A stretch of 64,000 bases of DNA from Amycolatopsis camponoti (GCF_902497555.1 NZ_CABVGP010000003.1:1922001-1986000); one strand, 5' to 3'; counted from the stretch's first letter, positions 35,531 to 44,562 are shown. A program made the numbers and translations. The notes: generated from the sequence alone by a model not told the origin.

Positions 35531-36135
35531 TCCCGGCCCGTGAAGCCGCGGTAGACGAACCGGGTGAGCGCTTCGATCGCCTCTTCGTCGGTCGGTGGTG
35601 TCCACCCCGCCGGCGCCGGGTCGAGCAGCCACATCTGCGCGAAGCTGTCGACGAGCTGGTACATCATCGCGATCGTCAGCTCGGTGCGCGCCGGCAGCCG
35701 CATCCCGGCCGCCGTCACGTGGGCGAGGTGGCCGTTGAGATCCGCGCCCTGGGTGGCGCCGAAGCTCGCCAGCGTCCGGGCGAACGCGTCGTTGACCATC
35801 GCCGCCTGGCGCAGCGCCTGCATCGTCGGCGCGTGCTCCTTGTAGAAGTCCCAGTACTGCGCCACGTGCCAGCGCACCGCCGCCGGGTCGCTGAAGTCCG
35901 ACAGGTGCCCCTCGGTCAGCGCGCTCTCGTCGCCGGACGTCGCGATGTCGGCCAGGAGCGCTTCGAGCAGCTCTTCCTTGCCGGGGAAGTGGTTGTAGAA
36001 CGATCCCGCGGCCCGGCCCGCCTCGGCGGTGATGTCCGTGATCTTCGTGTTCAGGTAGCCCTTCCGCGCGAACACGCGCCGGGCCGCCTCCTTCAGCGCG
36101 GTCTCCGTCTCCGCGGCCTTCTCCTTGCGGTTCAC
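35524..36135 (-). CDS. TetR-family repressor
   Basis: 203 aa. N-terminal HTH (AARRVFARKGYLNTKITDITA, GRAAGSFYNHFPGKEELLE) and an all-helical ligand domain. GTG 36135 is chosen because AAGGAGG lies 5 nt upstream. Divergent from an FAD monooxygenase, with palindromic operators between the genes, so it probably represses that gene and itself. Ligand unknown. It overlaps the dapC stop by 7 bp, convergent. Confidence 0.9.
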   Translation of the reverse strand: MNRKEKAAETETALKEAARRVFARKGYLNTKITDITAEAGRAAGSFYNHFPGKEELLEALLADIATSGDESALTEGHLSDFSDPAAVRWHVAQYWDFYKEHAPTMQALRQAAMVNDAFARTLASFGATQGADLNGHLAHVTAAGMRLPARTELTIAMMYQLVDSFAQMWLLDPAPAGWTPPTDEEAIEALTRFVYRGFTGRDY

Positions 36136-36173
36136 CGCCACCTCCTTGACGCCGGACGCTAGCAGTGTCATTC

Positions 36174-36202
36174 TGAATCCAGATTCACTGAATCGCAATT
36201 CA
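36174..36202. promoter_or_regulatory. Tandem TetR-type operators
   Basis: TGAATC-CA-GATTCA (36174-36187) is a perfect 6-2-6 palindrome, followed 1 bp later by TGAAT-CGCA-ATTCA (36189-36202), 5-4-5. Both share TGAAT half-sites and lie between the TetR and monooxygenase starts, so the regulator likely controls both directions. Confidence 0.7.
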
Positions 36203-36215
36203 CTGGGAGGACGAG

Positions 36216-37622
36216 ATGGATACTCGGGTGCTGATCGCGGGGGCGGGGCCGACCGGGCTGACGCTGGCCATCGAGCTGGCCCGGCGCGACGTCGCCGTGC
36301 GGATCTTCGACAAGGCCGAGACGTACTTCGTGGGCTCGCGCGGCGACGGGCTCCAGCCGCGCACGCTGGAGATCTTCGAGGACCTCGGCGTGCTCGACGC
36401 GGTGCTGGCCGCGGGGGCCGCGCCGGTGCCGATGAAGATCCACCTCGGCGGCGAGGTCGTCGGCGAGCGGATGATGTTCGACCCGGTCGAGCCGACGCCG
36501 GCGAAGCCGTACCCGACCGGCTGGTTCCTCGGCCAGTCGCAGACCGAGGGCATCCTGCGCGACCGGCTGGCCGAGTTCGGCGTGCACGTCGAGCTGAGCA
36601 CCGCGCTGACCGGCTTCGAGCAGGACGCCGACGGCGTCACGGCCACGCTGAGCACGGGGGAGACCGTCCGCGCCGAGTACCTGGCCGGCGCCGACGGCGG
36701 CAAGAGCTTCGTCCGCAAGACGCTGGGGATCGCGTTCGAAGGCAGCACCGACGAGTCGATCCGGATGCTGCTCGGCGACGTCCACGCCGAGGGGCTGGAC
36801 CGCGCGTACGGCCACTGGTTCGCGACTCCGGAAGACCCGATGAGCGGCATGATGTTCAGCCCGCTGCCGGGCACGCCGTGGTTCCAGTTCGGCGCGCCGC
36901 TCGGCGACGGCGAGCTGGACGCCGAGACGGCGTTGCCCGCGGTCCAGGCCCGGCTCGACGCCCTCAGCGGCGGCACCGTCAAGCTGTCCGACCTGGCCTG
37001 GTCGACGGTGTGGCGGCCGAACGTCCGGCTGGCCGCGCGGTTCCGCGACGGCCGGGTCTTCCTGGCCGGCGACGCGGCGCACGTCCACCCGCCGACCGGG
37101 GGCCAGGGCCTGAACACCGGCGTCGGAGACGGCTACAACCTGGGCTGGAAGCTCGCCGACGGCGCACCCGAGCTGATCGACAGCTACGAGCCCGAGCGCC
37201 GGACGAACGCGGCGCGCGTGCTCGGCATCTCGACGGAGCTGATGCAGAAGTACGTCGACGGCGACGAGGACGCGCACCGGCGCGGCGAGGACTTCCACCA
37301 GCTGGACATCAGCTACCGCGGCGGCCCGCTGTCCCCGGCCGGCACCGGCGCGCTGCGTCCCGGCGACCGCGCCCCGGACGCGCCCCTGCTCGACGCGAAC
37401 GGCAAGCGCGTGCGGCTGTTCGAGCTGTTCCGCGGCCCGCACGCGACGTCGCTGACCTTCGGCGACGGCCCGGCGGAGGGCTACCGGATCCTGCCCGCGG
37501 GGAGCGTCGCGACCGGCACCGACCTGGTCGACGACGGTGGCCACGCGTACGCGGCGTACGAGGCCGAGGGTGGCCGGCAGGTGCTCATCCGGCCCGACGG
37601 GTACGTCTGGTCGATCGCCTGA
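36216..37622 (+). CDS. FAD-dependent aromatic monooxygenase (PheA/TfdB type)
   Basis: 468-aa group A flavoprotein hydroxylase. GAGPTGLTLA (GxGxxG) is the FAD Rossmann motif at residues 8-17, GADGGKSFVRK is the DG motif and VFLAGDAAHVHPPTGGQGLN is the GD motif. The C-terminal thioredoxin-like domain (residues about 385-468) is present. Enzymes of this type hydroxylate phenols, polyketides or antibiotics such as rifampicin; the substrate here is unknown. Divergent TetR control suggests induction by its substrate. Confidence 0.88.
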   Translation: MDTRVLIAGAGPTGLTLAIELARRDVAVRIFDKAETYFVGSRGDGLQPRTLEIFEDLGVLDAVLAAGAAPVPMKIHLGGEVVGERMMFDPVEPTPAKPYPTGWFLGQSQTEGILRDRLAEFGVHVELSTALTGFEQDADGVTATLSTGETVRAEYLAGADGGKSFVRKTLGIAFEGSTDESIRMLLGDVHAEGLDRAYGHWFATPEDPMSGMMFSPLPGTPWFQFGAPLGDGELDAETALPAVQARLDALSGGTVKLSDLAWSTVWRPNVRLAARFRDGRVFLAGDAAHVHPPTGGQGLNTGVGDGYNLGWKLADGAPELIDSYEPERRTNAARVLGISTELMQKYVDGDEDAHRRGEDFHQLDISYRGGPLSPAGTGALRPGDRAPDAPLLDANGKRVRLFELFRGPHATSLTFGDGPAEGYRILPAGSVATGTDLVDDGGHAYAAYEAEGGRQVLIRPDGYVWSIA

Positions 37623-37799
37623 TCACGACATCCCGCCGTGCGTGGAGTTGTCGTAGGTGCCGTTCGGCTTGGCGCGGTAGGGGTAGCGACCGAGCTTCCG
37701 CCCGCGCCGCACCCGGCGGCCGGCCAGGACGCCGATCGTGAGGACGATCAGGAGCAGCAGGACCACTCCGCCGATGGCCAGGGTCAGCGCGGTCTCCAT
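37623..37799 (-). CDS. Small membrane protein, 58 aa
   Basis: Short gene with one transmembrane helix near residues 6-26 (TLAIGGVVLLLLIVLTIGVL), a basic juxtamembrane stretch (RRVRRGRKLGRYPYRAK) and a polar tail ending NSTHGGMS. Third positions are G/C throughout. TAAGCT lies 6 nt before the ATG with no ribosome site, the leaderless pattern seen elsewhere here. It abuts the convergent monooxygenase stop with no gap. Confidence 0.7.
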   Translation of the reverse strand: METALTLAIGGVVLLLLIVLTIGVLAGRRVRRGRKLGRYPYRAKPNGTYDNSTHGGMS

Positions 37800-37838
37800 C
37801 AGCCGAGCTTACGGTCGGCGGCAGGGCTCCAGGGGTGG

Positions 37839-38777
37839 TCAGGCGTGGAGGGCCTTCGCGGCGTCGTCGACCGCGGCCCAGGAGGCGCGCCAAGCCGCGC
37901 GAGCCTCGGCGCGGCGGCCCAGCTCGCGCTCGGCGATCCGGCCGGCGACGAAGCCGACCTCCCCGTCGGCCGTCTCCAGCACCGTGCGCATCCGCTCGGC
38001 CGCGATCACCGCGTCCTGGTGGTCGCCGAGCACGGTCTGGAAGTCCCGCGTCGCCTTGATCAGCCGCTTGATCCGCTTGGCCCGCTTCTTCTTCGCCGAC
38101 GTCTGGGCCAGCTCGGCGGCGTACCGGAGCTTCTTGCCGTGGATGCGCAGGGCGTGCAGGTCGTCGTCCGGCGGGTCGGCGGGCAGCGCGCGGACGGCCT
38201 TCGCGAGCTTGCGGTGCGGCTTCGTCAGCCCGGCGACCAGGTCGTGCGACCGCTCCGCCACCTCGGCGGCGGCCTCCCGGTCGCGGGTCAGCAGGCTGAC
38301 CTCCCGCAGCAGCGTCGAGTAGCGGGCACTGGACAACGCCCTGGTCAGCCGCCGTTTCGCCGTGGCGCGCTCGGTGACGAACCGGGACACCAGCCGGCGC
38401 CCGGCGGCCTGGTCGCGGACCTCGAAGTCGGCCATGACCTCGCGCAGGTGCCCGATCAGGACGTCGTAGTCGCGCACCTCGCCGAGCGACTGCCCGAGCC
38501 AGCCCAGCTCCGCGCGCACCGGCTCGGCGCCGTCCCCGACCAGCGCGCCGGACAGCTTCAGCACGCTGCGCATCCGCCGCAGGGCGACGCGCATCTGGTG
38601 CAGGTCCTCGGGATCGGCGCCCGAGCGCGTGCCGGGTTCGTACGCGAGCAGCGCGCGGATCTCCCGGTCGAGCTTGGCCCGCACGTGGTGGGCCGCCGGA
38701 TCAGCCGGGCGCGCCTCGACCGGGAGCTCCGGCAGACCCAGTTCGGCCGGGGTGCGAGGCAACGATTCGGTGGTCAC
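37839..38777 (-). CDS. CHAD-domain protein
   Basis: 312-aa helical protein. The CHAD core with conserved His, Arg and Lys is visible in HHVRAKLDREIRALLA, DLHQMRVALRRMRSVLK and LHALRIHGKKLRYAAEL. CHAD proteins bind inorganic polyphosphate through this basic surface, often at polyphosphate granules. No CYTH/ThTPase domain is attached. TAGTAT is 7 nt before the GTG, suggesting a leaderless mRNA. Confidence 0.88.
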   Translation of the reverse strand: MTTESLPRTPAELGLPELPVEARPADPAAHHVRAKLDREIRALLAYEPGTRSGADPEDLHQMRVALRRMRSVLKLSGALVGDGAEPVRAELGWLGQSLGEVRDYDVLIGHLREVMADFEVRDQAAGRRLVSRFVTERATAKRRLTRALSSARYSTLLREVSLLTRDREAAAEVAERSHDLVAGLTKPHRKLAKAVRALPADPPDDDLHALRIHGKKLRYAAELAQTSAKKKRAKRIKRLIKATRDFQTVLGDHQDAVIAAERMRTVLETADGEVGFVAGRIAERELGRRAEARAAWRASWAAVDDAAKALHA

Positions 38778-38805
38778 ACCATGAATACTAAGTGAATTCC
38801 GCCGC

Positions 38806-39789
38806 TCAGTCGTTGGCGTGCAGCATCGAGTTCAGCTCGACGCCGGACCCCGTCCGCGGCACGACCTCGACCGCGCCGGTCGCCGAGTTGCGGCGGAAGA
38901 CCGCGCCCGAGACGCCGTTGAGCTCGCGAGCCTTGACGACCTTGCCGTCGACGACGACCTTCGTCCCCGCCGTCACGTACAGCCCGGCCTCGACGACCGT
39001 GTCGTCGCCCAGCGAGATCCCGACGCCGCCGTTCGCGCCGATCAGGCAGCGCTCGCCCAGCGAGATCGTCTCCTTGCCGCCGCCCGACAGCGTGCCCATG
39101 ATCGACGCGCCGCCGCCGACGTCCGAGCCGTCGCCGACCACGACGCCGGCCGAGATCCGGCCCTCGACCATCGACGCGCCGAGCGTGCCGGCGTTGAAGT
39201 TCACGAAGCCCTCGTGCATCACGGTCGTGCCGGATGCCAGGTGCGCGCCGAGCCGCACGCGGTCCGCGTCGCCGATCCGGACGCCGGACGGCAGCACGTA
39301 GTCGACCATCCGCGGGAACTTGTCGACGCTGTAGACGGTCACCGCGCCGCGCGAGCGCAGCCGCAGCCGCGTCGTCTCGAAGCCCTCGACCGGGCACGGG
39401 CCGTGGTTGGTCCACACGACGTTCGCGAGCAGGCCGAACATCCCGTCGAGGTTCTGGCCGTGCGGGCGGACCAGCCGGTGCGAGAGCAGGTGCAGCCGCA
39501 GGTACATGTCGTGGGTGTCCGCGGGCGCGTCGGCCAGCTTGCCGATCGTGGTGCGGACGGCGACGACCTCGACCCCGCGGTCGGTGTCCGGGCCGAGCAG
39601 CGCCGCGGCGGCTTCGCCGAGCAGCTCGGTGGCCTCTTCGGTACTCAGGCGCTCGGTGCCGGGGGACCCGGTCTCGATCAGCTTCGGGTGCGGGTACCAG
39701 GTGTCGAGGACCGTCCCGTCGGTCGCGACGGTGGCCAGCCCGACGCCGCTGGCGCCGGTCGTTTCGGGGTTCGGGCTCTGCTCGCTCAC
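38806..39789 (-). CDS. dapD: DapD, tetrahydrodipicolinate N-succinyltransferase
   Basis: 327-aa left-handed beta-helix succinyltransferase of the DAP pathway, actinobacterial type. [32 protein letters not shown] ([20 protein letters not shown]) and [20 protein letters not shown] are diagnostic. Length matches the M. tuberculosis enzyme (317 aa). GTG 39789 follows TACCGT by 7 nt; GTG 39798 is possible. With dapE nearby on the opposite strand, the arrangement mirrors dapD-dapE of M. tuberculosis with one lipoprotein gene between. Confidence 0.93.
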   Translation of the reverse strand: MSEQSPNPETTGASGVGLATVATDGTVLDTWYPHPKLIETGSPGTERLSTEEATELLGEAAAALLGPDTDRGVEVVAVRTTIGKLADAPADTHDMYLRLHLLSHRLVRPHGQNLDGMFGLLANVVWTNHGPCPVEGFETTRLRLRSRGAVTVYSVDKFPRMVDYVLPSGVRIGDADRVRLGAHLASGTTVMHEGFVNFNAGTLGASMVEGRISAGVVVGDGSDVGGGASIMGTLSGGGKETISLGERCLIGANGGVGISLGDDTVVEAGLYVTAGTKVVVDGKVVKARELNGVSGAVFRRNSATGAVEVVPRTGSGVELNSMLHAND

Positions 39790-39812
39790 GGCCCTCACGG
39801 TAGTCCGTAACC

Positions 39813-39876
39813 TCTGGGGCCAAGCCCCAGACCCCAGCCGGGGGCAAGCCCCCTGGACCCCCGAAAGATCGGGGGT
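39813..39876. repeat. Three consecutive hairpins
   Basis: TCTGGGGC-CAA-GCCCCAGA (39813-39831), GGGGGC-AA-GCCCCC (39840-39853) and ACCCCCGA-AAGA-TCGGGGGT (39857-39876). They lie between the lipoprotein stop and the dapD start. Probably a terminator or a dispersed GC-rich palindromic element; only one copy is seen in the window. Confidence 0.75.
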
Positions 39877-39884
39877 GACGCGCG

Positions 39885-40313
39885 TCAACCACTCGTGGGC
39901 CGGGCGGCTACCTGCTTCTTCAGGCCGTCGAGGGCGGCGGCGACGTCGACCAGCGCCTGGGTGCAGGGGCCGCCCGCTTCGGGCACGGTCGTGCAGCCCG
40001 CGCTCCGGAAGGACTTGATCGCCTGGTCGAGCTTGTCCGCTTCGGCGACCAGCTGCGGGTCGCGGTCGTCCGCGCGCTTGCGGGCCGTGCCCGGCACGTT
40101 GGCGACCTCCGTGACGTACTTCTCACAGCCCTTCGGCAGCTGGGTGCGCGGGCTGGCGTAGCACTGGTCGGCGGTCAGCGCGTCCAGCTTCGTCGGGAGC
40201 GCGTCCGGCCCCGGCTCGCCGCCCTGCTTGGGGGTCGGGCCGGCTTCGTTTCCGCAGCCGGACAGGACCAGGACCAGCAACGCGCCGCCCACGGCGACCG
40301 GGAACCTACGCAC
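39885..40313 (-). CDS. Secreted lipoprotein, 142 aa
   Basis: Signal peptide with lipobox: LVLVLSGC, Cys 20 being the expected lipidated residue, so the mature protein is anchored in the outer leaflet of the plasma membrane. The mature part is helical with four further cysteines (QCYAS, PKGCEK, SAGCTT, GPCTQ), possibly two disulfides. No known family recognised. TACCGT is 6 nt before the GTG. Divergent from dapE with overlapping -10 elements. Confidence 0.8.
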   Translation of the reverse strand: MRRFPVAVGGALLVLVLSGCGNEAGPTPKQGGEPGPDALPTKLDALTADQCYASPRTQLPKGCEKYVTEVANVPGTARKRADDRDPQLVAEADKLDQAIKSFRSAGCTTVPEAGGPCTQALVDVAAALDGLKKQVAARPTSG

Positions 40314-40319
40314 ACCCTC

Positions 40320-40329
40320 ACGGTAGCGT
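40320..40329. promoter_or_regulatory. Overlapping divergent -10 elements (lipoprotein/dapE)
   Basis: ACGGTAGCGT contains TACCGT on the complement (40320-40325), 6 nt before GTG 40313, and TAGCGT on + (40324-40329), 7 nt before ATG 40337. The two hexamers share the central TA. Start codons are only 23 bp apart. Confidence 0.6.
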
Positions 40330-40336
40330 GCCGGGC

Positions 40337-41407
40337 ATGAGCCTCGACCTGCGCGCCGACCCCGTCGACCTGACCGCGGCCTTGGTGGACGTCTTCAGCG
40401 TGTCCGGATCCGAGGCCGAGCTGGCGACGCTGGTGCGTGAAGCGCTGGAGAAGCAGGCGCCGCACCTCGAGGTGATCCGCAACGGCGACGCCGTCCTCGC
40501 GCGCACGAACCTCGGCCGCCCGTCACGGGTCGTGCTCGCCGGGCACCTGGACACCGTGCCGGAAAACGGAAATCTGCCTTCGCGGCGCGAAGGCACCGGC
40601 GCCGACGAGATCCTGCACGGCCTCGGCACGGTCGACATGAAGAGCGGCGACGCGGTGTTCCTGCACCTCGCCGCGACCCTGTCCTCGCCCCGGCACGACA
40701 TCACGTTCGTCTTCTACGACAACGAAGAGGTCGAAGCGGTCAAGAACGGCCTCGGCCGGATCGAGCGCGAGCTGCCGGAGTGGCTGGCCGGCGACCTGGC
40801 GATCGTCGGCGAGCCGTCGAACGGCGTGATCGAGGCGGGCTGCCAGGGCACGATGCGCGTCGAGCTGCGGACCACCGGCAAGCGCGCGCACACCGCGCGG
40901 GCGTGGATGGGGGAGAACGCGATCCACGCGCTGGCCGAGCCGATGCGGCGGCTGGCGGAGTACGCGCCGCGCGTCGTCGACATCGACGGGCTGACCTACC
41001 GCGAAGGCCTGCAGGCGACGAAGATCGGCGGCGGCGTCGCGGGCAACGTCGTCCCGGATTCGGCGGTGCTGACGGTGAACTTCCGCTTCGCACCCGACCG
41101 CACCCCGGAGACGGCGGAACGCCACGTGCGCGAGGTGTTCGACGGCTACGAACTGTCCGTTGTGGACATGTCACCGGGAGCCCTGCCGGGCCTGTCGGCC
41201 CCGGCGGCGGCGGAGCTGGTGGCGGCGGCGGGCGGCCACGCGGCGGCGAAGCTGGGCTGGACGGACGTGGCGCGTTTCGCGGCGTTGGGGATGCCGGCGG
41301 TGAACTTCGGCCCGGGCAACCCGACGCTGGCGCACACGAAGCAGGAGAACGTCCGGACGGCGGAGATCCGTCAGGTGACCGAGGTCCTGCGCAAGTTCCT
41401 GTCCTGA
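40337..41407 (+). CDS. dapE: DapE, succinyl-diaminopimelate desuccinylase
   Basis: 356-aa M20 zinc hydrolase producing LL-DAP. Metal ligands are visible: AGHLDTVP (His), [10 protein letters not shown] (Asp), YDNEEVEA (Glu pair), GEPSNG and [11 protein letters not shown] (His). The dimerisation domain lies between residues about 175-285. ATG 40337 is preferred to GTG 40328 because TAGCGT lies 7 nt upstream. Completes the DAP set with dapC and dapD. Confidence 0.94.
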   Translation: MSLDLRADPVDLTAALVDVFSVSGSEAELATLVREALEKQAPHLEVIRNGDAVLARTNLGRPSRVVLAGHLDTVPENGNLPSRREGTGADEILHGLGTVDMKSGDAVFLHLAATLSSPRHDITFVFYDNEEVEAVKNGLGRIERELPEWLAGDLAIVGEPSNGVIEAGCQGTMRVELRTTGKRAHTARAWMGENAIHALAEPMRRLAEYAPRVVDIDGLTYREGLQATKIGGGVAGNVVPDSAVLTVNFRFAPDRTPETAERHVREVFDGYELSVVDMSPGALPGLSAPAAAELVAAAGGHAAAKLGWTDVARFAALGMPAVNFGPGNPTLAHTKQENVRTAEIRQVTEVLRKFLS

Positions 41408-41550
41408 GTGGGCCGGCTCAGTGGCGACTGTCACACTCGCGTGTGCTGAGCTGCGGTGACACCCTGGTGCGCGAACCGGAACCCGAACCGCGCAACTTTT
41501 CCCCGGCGGGAGCCGTATTCCCTGGTGAAGCCGCATGTTCGGGAGGACCC

Positions 41551-42354
41551 ATGCCGAAAACCGCGAGACGGGCCGCGGCCGTTGCCGCGCTGGCCCTGGC
41601 GGTCGTCGGTGCGCTGACCGCCTGTGAACAGCAGCCCGTCGCCGCGCCGGCGGCCGGGCCGATCGTCACCGCCATCGGGGATGCCACCTCGCTGCCGCCG
41701 CCGCCCGCCGAACAGCCGCAACAGCAGCAGCCGGTGACGCAGGCCGCGCAGCAGATCACCTTCCCGCGCACCGGCTCCGGCCAGTGGATGTTCACCCCCG
41801 GCAGCGACGAGGTGGCCGGCACCCAGGGCAAGCTCATGCGCTACCGGATCGCCCTCGAGACCGACATCGACGGCGTCGGGCCGGCCGCGTTCGCCAAGGC
41901 CATCCGCGGCATCCTCGGCGACCCGCGCGGCTGGACCGGCGGCGGCGAGTGGCGGCTGCAGGAGGTCGGGCCCGAGGACCCCGCCGACTTCACCATCTAC
42001 CTGGCGACGCCGGCCAGCCGCGACAAGCTCTGCGGCGGCACGGCGGACAGCTACACCTCCTGCCGCAACGGAAGCAACGTCGTGCTGAACGTCGCCCGCT
42101 GGGCCAACGCCGTCCCGAACTACGGTGCCCCGCTCGACGTCTACCGGCAGTACATGGTCACCCACGAGACCGGGCACCGGCTCGGCCACGGCCACGAGCT
42201 GTGCCCGGGCGCGGGCCGGCCGGCGCCGGTGATGGAGCAGCAGACGCTCGGGCTGCACGGCTGCGTCCCGAACCCCTGGCCGTTCCCCGACGGCCGCGAG
42301 TACGCCGGCCCGTCCGGCGAGTACAACGACCCGATCCCGGCCGGCGACTCCTAG
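41551..42354 (+). CDS. DUF3152 lipoprotein, metalloprotease-like
   Basis: 267 aa. Signal peptide with lipobox LTAC (Cys 25), a Pro/Gln-rich linker (PPPPAEQPQQQQPVTQ) and a DUF3152 domain. The segment THETGHRLGHGHELC near residue 205 is an HExxxH-type zinc site with extra His (HETGHRLGHGH), as in metzincin-like peptidases, so extracellular proteolysis is plausible but unproven. GGGAGGA precedes the ATG by 5 nt. The 143 bp upstream hold no recognisable gene. Confidence 0.85.
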   Translation: MPKTARRAAAVAALALAVVGALTACEQQPVAAPAAGPIVTAIGDATSLPPPPAEQPQQQQPVTQAAQQITFPRTGSGQWMFTPGSDEVAGTQGKLMRYRIALETDIDGVGPAAFAKAIRGILGDPRGWTGGGEWRLQEVGPEDPADFTIYLATPASRDKLCGGTADSYTSCRNGSNVVLNVARWANAVPNYGAPLDVYRQYMVTHETGHRLGHGHELCPGAGRPAPVMEQQTLGLHGCVPNPWPFPDGREYAGPSGEYNDPIPAGDS

Positions 42355-42363
42355 GCTTGCCGC

Positions 42364-43467
42364 ATGCCGGACACCACTCCGACCTGGCGGCCCGTCGAGG
42401 GCGACGTCGTTCAGGGGCGGCAACGCCTGATCTTCGTCCGCGAACACGACAGGTGCGTCCTGACCACTCTCGCCGTCTACGCCGACGGCGTCGTCGCCTG
42501 GCCGTGGGAGACGACCGACTTCGACGGCCTTCGCACCGCTTTCGCCGACGGCACCCTGACCCTGACCCCACCCGAGGACGTGAGGGTCATCGTGAACGGC
42601 ACCGCCGCCGGCACCGCGCGGCTGGAATCCTGGTTGACGCCCGAACTGCTCATCGCGGACCTCGCCGACGAGGTGGATCGGCTCAACGACCGGCCGGATT
42701 CCTCCGGGCGCTGCCGGGACGCACTGGTCGCGTACGCCGCCGAGCCGAGCCCCGCCACCCTGGAGATCGTCCGCGAGCGGTACCACGCGGTGCCCGAGCA
42801 CCGGCGGATCTACGTGCTCGGCGACATGGACCAGAACGACGTGCCGGTGCGGATCCTGCTTGCCGAAGTGGGCGAGACGATCCCCGCCCGGCACCCGGAC
42901 CGCACGATCACCGTGACGCCGGAGAAGCAAGAGTGGGCGCTGGAGTACTTCCGCCGCGGCGAGCGCGGTGTCGCCGAGTCGCGGCAGCGGAACGCGGCGG
43001 ACGGGCCGGAGACACCGGGCGCGATCCCGCTGCGGATCGGCGCCGGGGTCTACCCGACCGGCTGGCCGGAGCCACCGGGTCCCGAGGTGTTGCAGATCGA
43101 CTACCCGGCACCGGTTGTGCACGACGGCCGGGAGTACCGGACGGTCATGCACGCTTACTGGGCGCTGTCCACCGACGACGCCGCCTGGCACGATCGGATC
43201 GCCGCCGTCGAGCTCGGCCGCGAAGCCCGGATCCTCGCCGAGCGGGCACCCCGCCGGGACGGCTGGTCCGCGGTGCGGCTCGGGGTGATGGCCGCGCTCC
43301 TGCGGGACAAGTTCGACCGGCATCCGGCGATGGCACAGCGGCTGCGGGAAACCGGCGACGCCCGGCTGCTCTACGGGGATTGGGGTTCGCGGTACTGGAG
43401 CTCCGGCGGCGCCAACTGGGTGGGGCGCCTGCTGGAGCTGGTGCGGTCGGAGCTCGCGGGACGCTGA
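42364..43467 (+). CDS. NADAR (YbiA-like) domain protein with unknown N-terminal domain
   Basis: 367 aa. Residues about 255-367 match NADAR: YRTVMHAYWALSTDD, AALLRDKFDRHPAMAQRL, ETGDARLLYGDW and NWVGRLLELVRSEL. NADAR proteins cleave N-glycosidic bonds of ADP-ribose adducts; some reverse guanine ADP-ribosylation on DNA. The N-terminal 220 residues (VYADGVVAWPWETTDFDGL ...) are not recognised. TAGGCT lies 6 nt before the ATG, so probably leaderless. No DarT-like toxin is next to it. Confidence 0.78.
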   Translation: MPDTTPTWRPVEGDVVQGRQRLIFVREHDRCVLTTLAVYADGVVAWPWETTDFDGLRTAFADGTLTLTPPEDVRVIVNGTAAGTARLESWLTPELLIADLADEVDRLNDRPDSSGRCRDALVAYAAEPSPATLEIVRERYHAVPEHRRIYVLGDMDQNDVPVRILLAEVGETIPARHPDRTITVTPEKQEWALEYFRRGERGVAESRQRNAADGPETPGAIPLRIGAGVYPTGWPEPPGPEVLQIDYPAPVVHDGREYRTVMHAYWALSTDDAAWHDRIAAVELGREARILAERAPRRDGWSAVRLGVMAALLRDKFDRHPAMAQRLRETGDARLLYGDWGSRYWSSGGANWVGRLLELVRSELAGR

Positions 43468-43473
43468 CCGGGA

Positions 43474-43504
43474 GCACCGGCCCGGAACGGGTCCGGGCCG
43501 GTGC
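43474..43504. terminator. Bidirectional hairpin terminator
   Basis: Perfect 13-bp stem (GCACCGGCCCGGA and its complement) with a 5-nt loop, placed between the convergent NADAR and chitinase stops, so it can serve both. Confidence 0.85.
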
Positions 43505-43509
43505 GACTC

Positions 43510-44562
43510 CTAGCGGCCCTGCAACGACTTGACGTTGTCGCCGAACGTCCAGCCCTTCGAACCGTCCCAGTTGATCGACCAGTCCATCAGGCCCTTGAGC
43601 CCCGGAACCGACCGCCACGCCTGGGAAACCAGGCTCGGCGACATGTACCCGCCGCCCGCGCCGGGCTGGGCGGGCAACCCCGGGACCTGCTTGTCGTACG
43701 GGACGCGGATCGTCGTGCCCTGCACCACCAGGCCGTTGTTCAGGCACTGCGTCTGCACGGTGAAGCCCTGCACGGTCCCGGCCTGGTACGAGTCACCCGA
43801 GCAGCCGTACATCGATCCGTTGTAGTACTGCATGTTCAGCCACCACAGGCGGCCGTTGTCCGCGTACTTCTTGATGATCGGCAGGTACGCGCCCCAGATC
43901 GAGCCGTAGGTGATGCTGCCGCCGGTGACGTACGCGGTCTCCGGCGCCATCGTCAGCCCGAAGTTCGACGGCATCTTCGCCAGCACGCCGTCGATGATCC
44001 GGATCAGGTTGGACTGCGACGCCGACAACGTCTTGATGTTGCCGCTGCCGGTCAGCCCGGTCTCGATGTCGATGTCGATCCCGTCGAAGTTGTACGCCTT
44101 CAGGATCGGCACGACCGTCGCGACGAACTTGTCGGCCACCGCGGACGACGACAGGTCGATCCCGGCCGCCGCGCCCCCGATCGACATCAGGAGCGTCGCG
44201 CCCGCGGCCTTCGCCGCGCACATCTCGGCGGGCGTCGACACCTTGACGCCGGCGTCCATCCCGTTCTCCCACAACACGGTCCCGTCGGACCGGATCACCG
44301 GGAAGGCGGCGTTGATGACGTTGTAGCCGTGCTGGGCCATGCGTGTGTCGGTGATCGGTACCCAGCCCATCCCGGGGTGGACGCCGTTCGCGGCGCCGTC
44401 CCAGTTTTCCCAGTAGCCCTGGAGGACCTTGCCGGTGGGCCGGGATTTCACCGCGCACGTGTCGGCCTGCACCGCCCCCTGCGCGGGGGCCGACACGAGC
44501 AGCGGGACGGCCAAGACCGCTGCCAGGAGGGTTCCGAACAGGCGGGTTCTGCGACCGGACAT
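43510..44562 (-). CDS. Secreted GH18 chitinase
   Basis: 350-aa exported glycoside hydrolase cleaving chitin. Signal peptide near residues 1-30 (LLAAVLAVPLLVSAPAQGA). The catalytic DxxDxDxE is intact (FDGIDIDIETG; Glu is the acid), with LLMSIGGA upstream and GLMDWSINWDG near the C terminus. Single-domain; no binding module visible. ATG 44562 is chosen because GGGAG lies about 6 nt upstream; ATG 44574 lacks a site. A DasR-like operator lies about 90 bp upstream, suggesting GlcNAc control. Confidence 0.92.
   Translation of the reverse strand: MSGRRTRLFGTLLAAVLAVPLLVSAPAQGAVQADTCAVKSRPTGKVLQGYWENWDGAANGVHPGMGWVPITDTRMAQHGYNVINAAFPVIRSDGTVLWENGMDAGVKVSTPAEMCAAKAAGATLLMSIGGAAAGIDLSSSAVADKFVATVVPILKAYNFDGIDIDIETGLTGSGNIKTLSASQSNLIRIIDGVLAKMPSNFGLTMAPETAYVTGGSITYGSIWGAYLPIIKKYADNGRLWWLNMQYYNGSMYGCSGDSYQAGTVQGFTVQTQCLNNGLVVQGTTIRVPYDKQVPGLPAQPGAGGGYMSPSLVSQAWRSVPGLKGLMDWSINWDGSKGWTFGDNVKSLQGR

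Noticed and set aside
41408..41550. Riboswitch or small RNA before the DUF3152 gene
   Set aside because: Some short inverted stretches, but no conserved architecture I could recognise.
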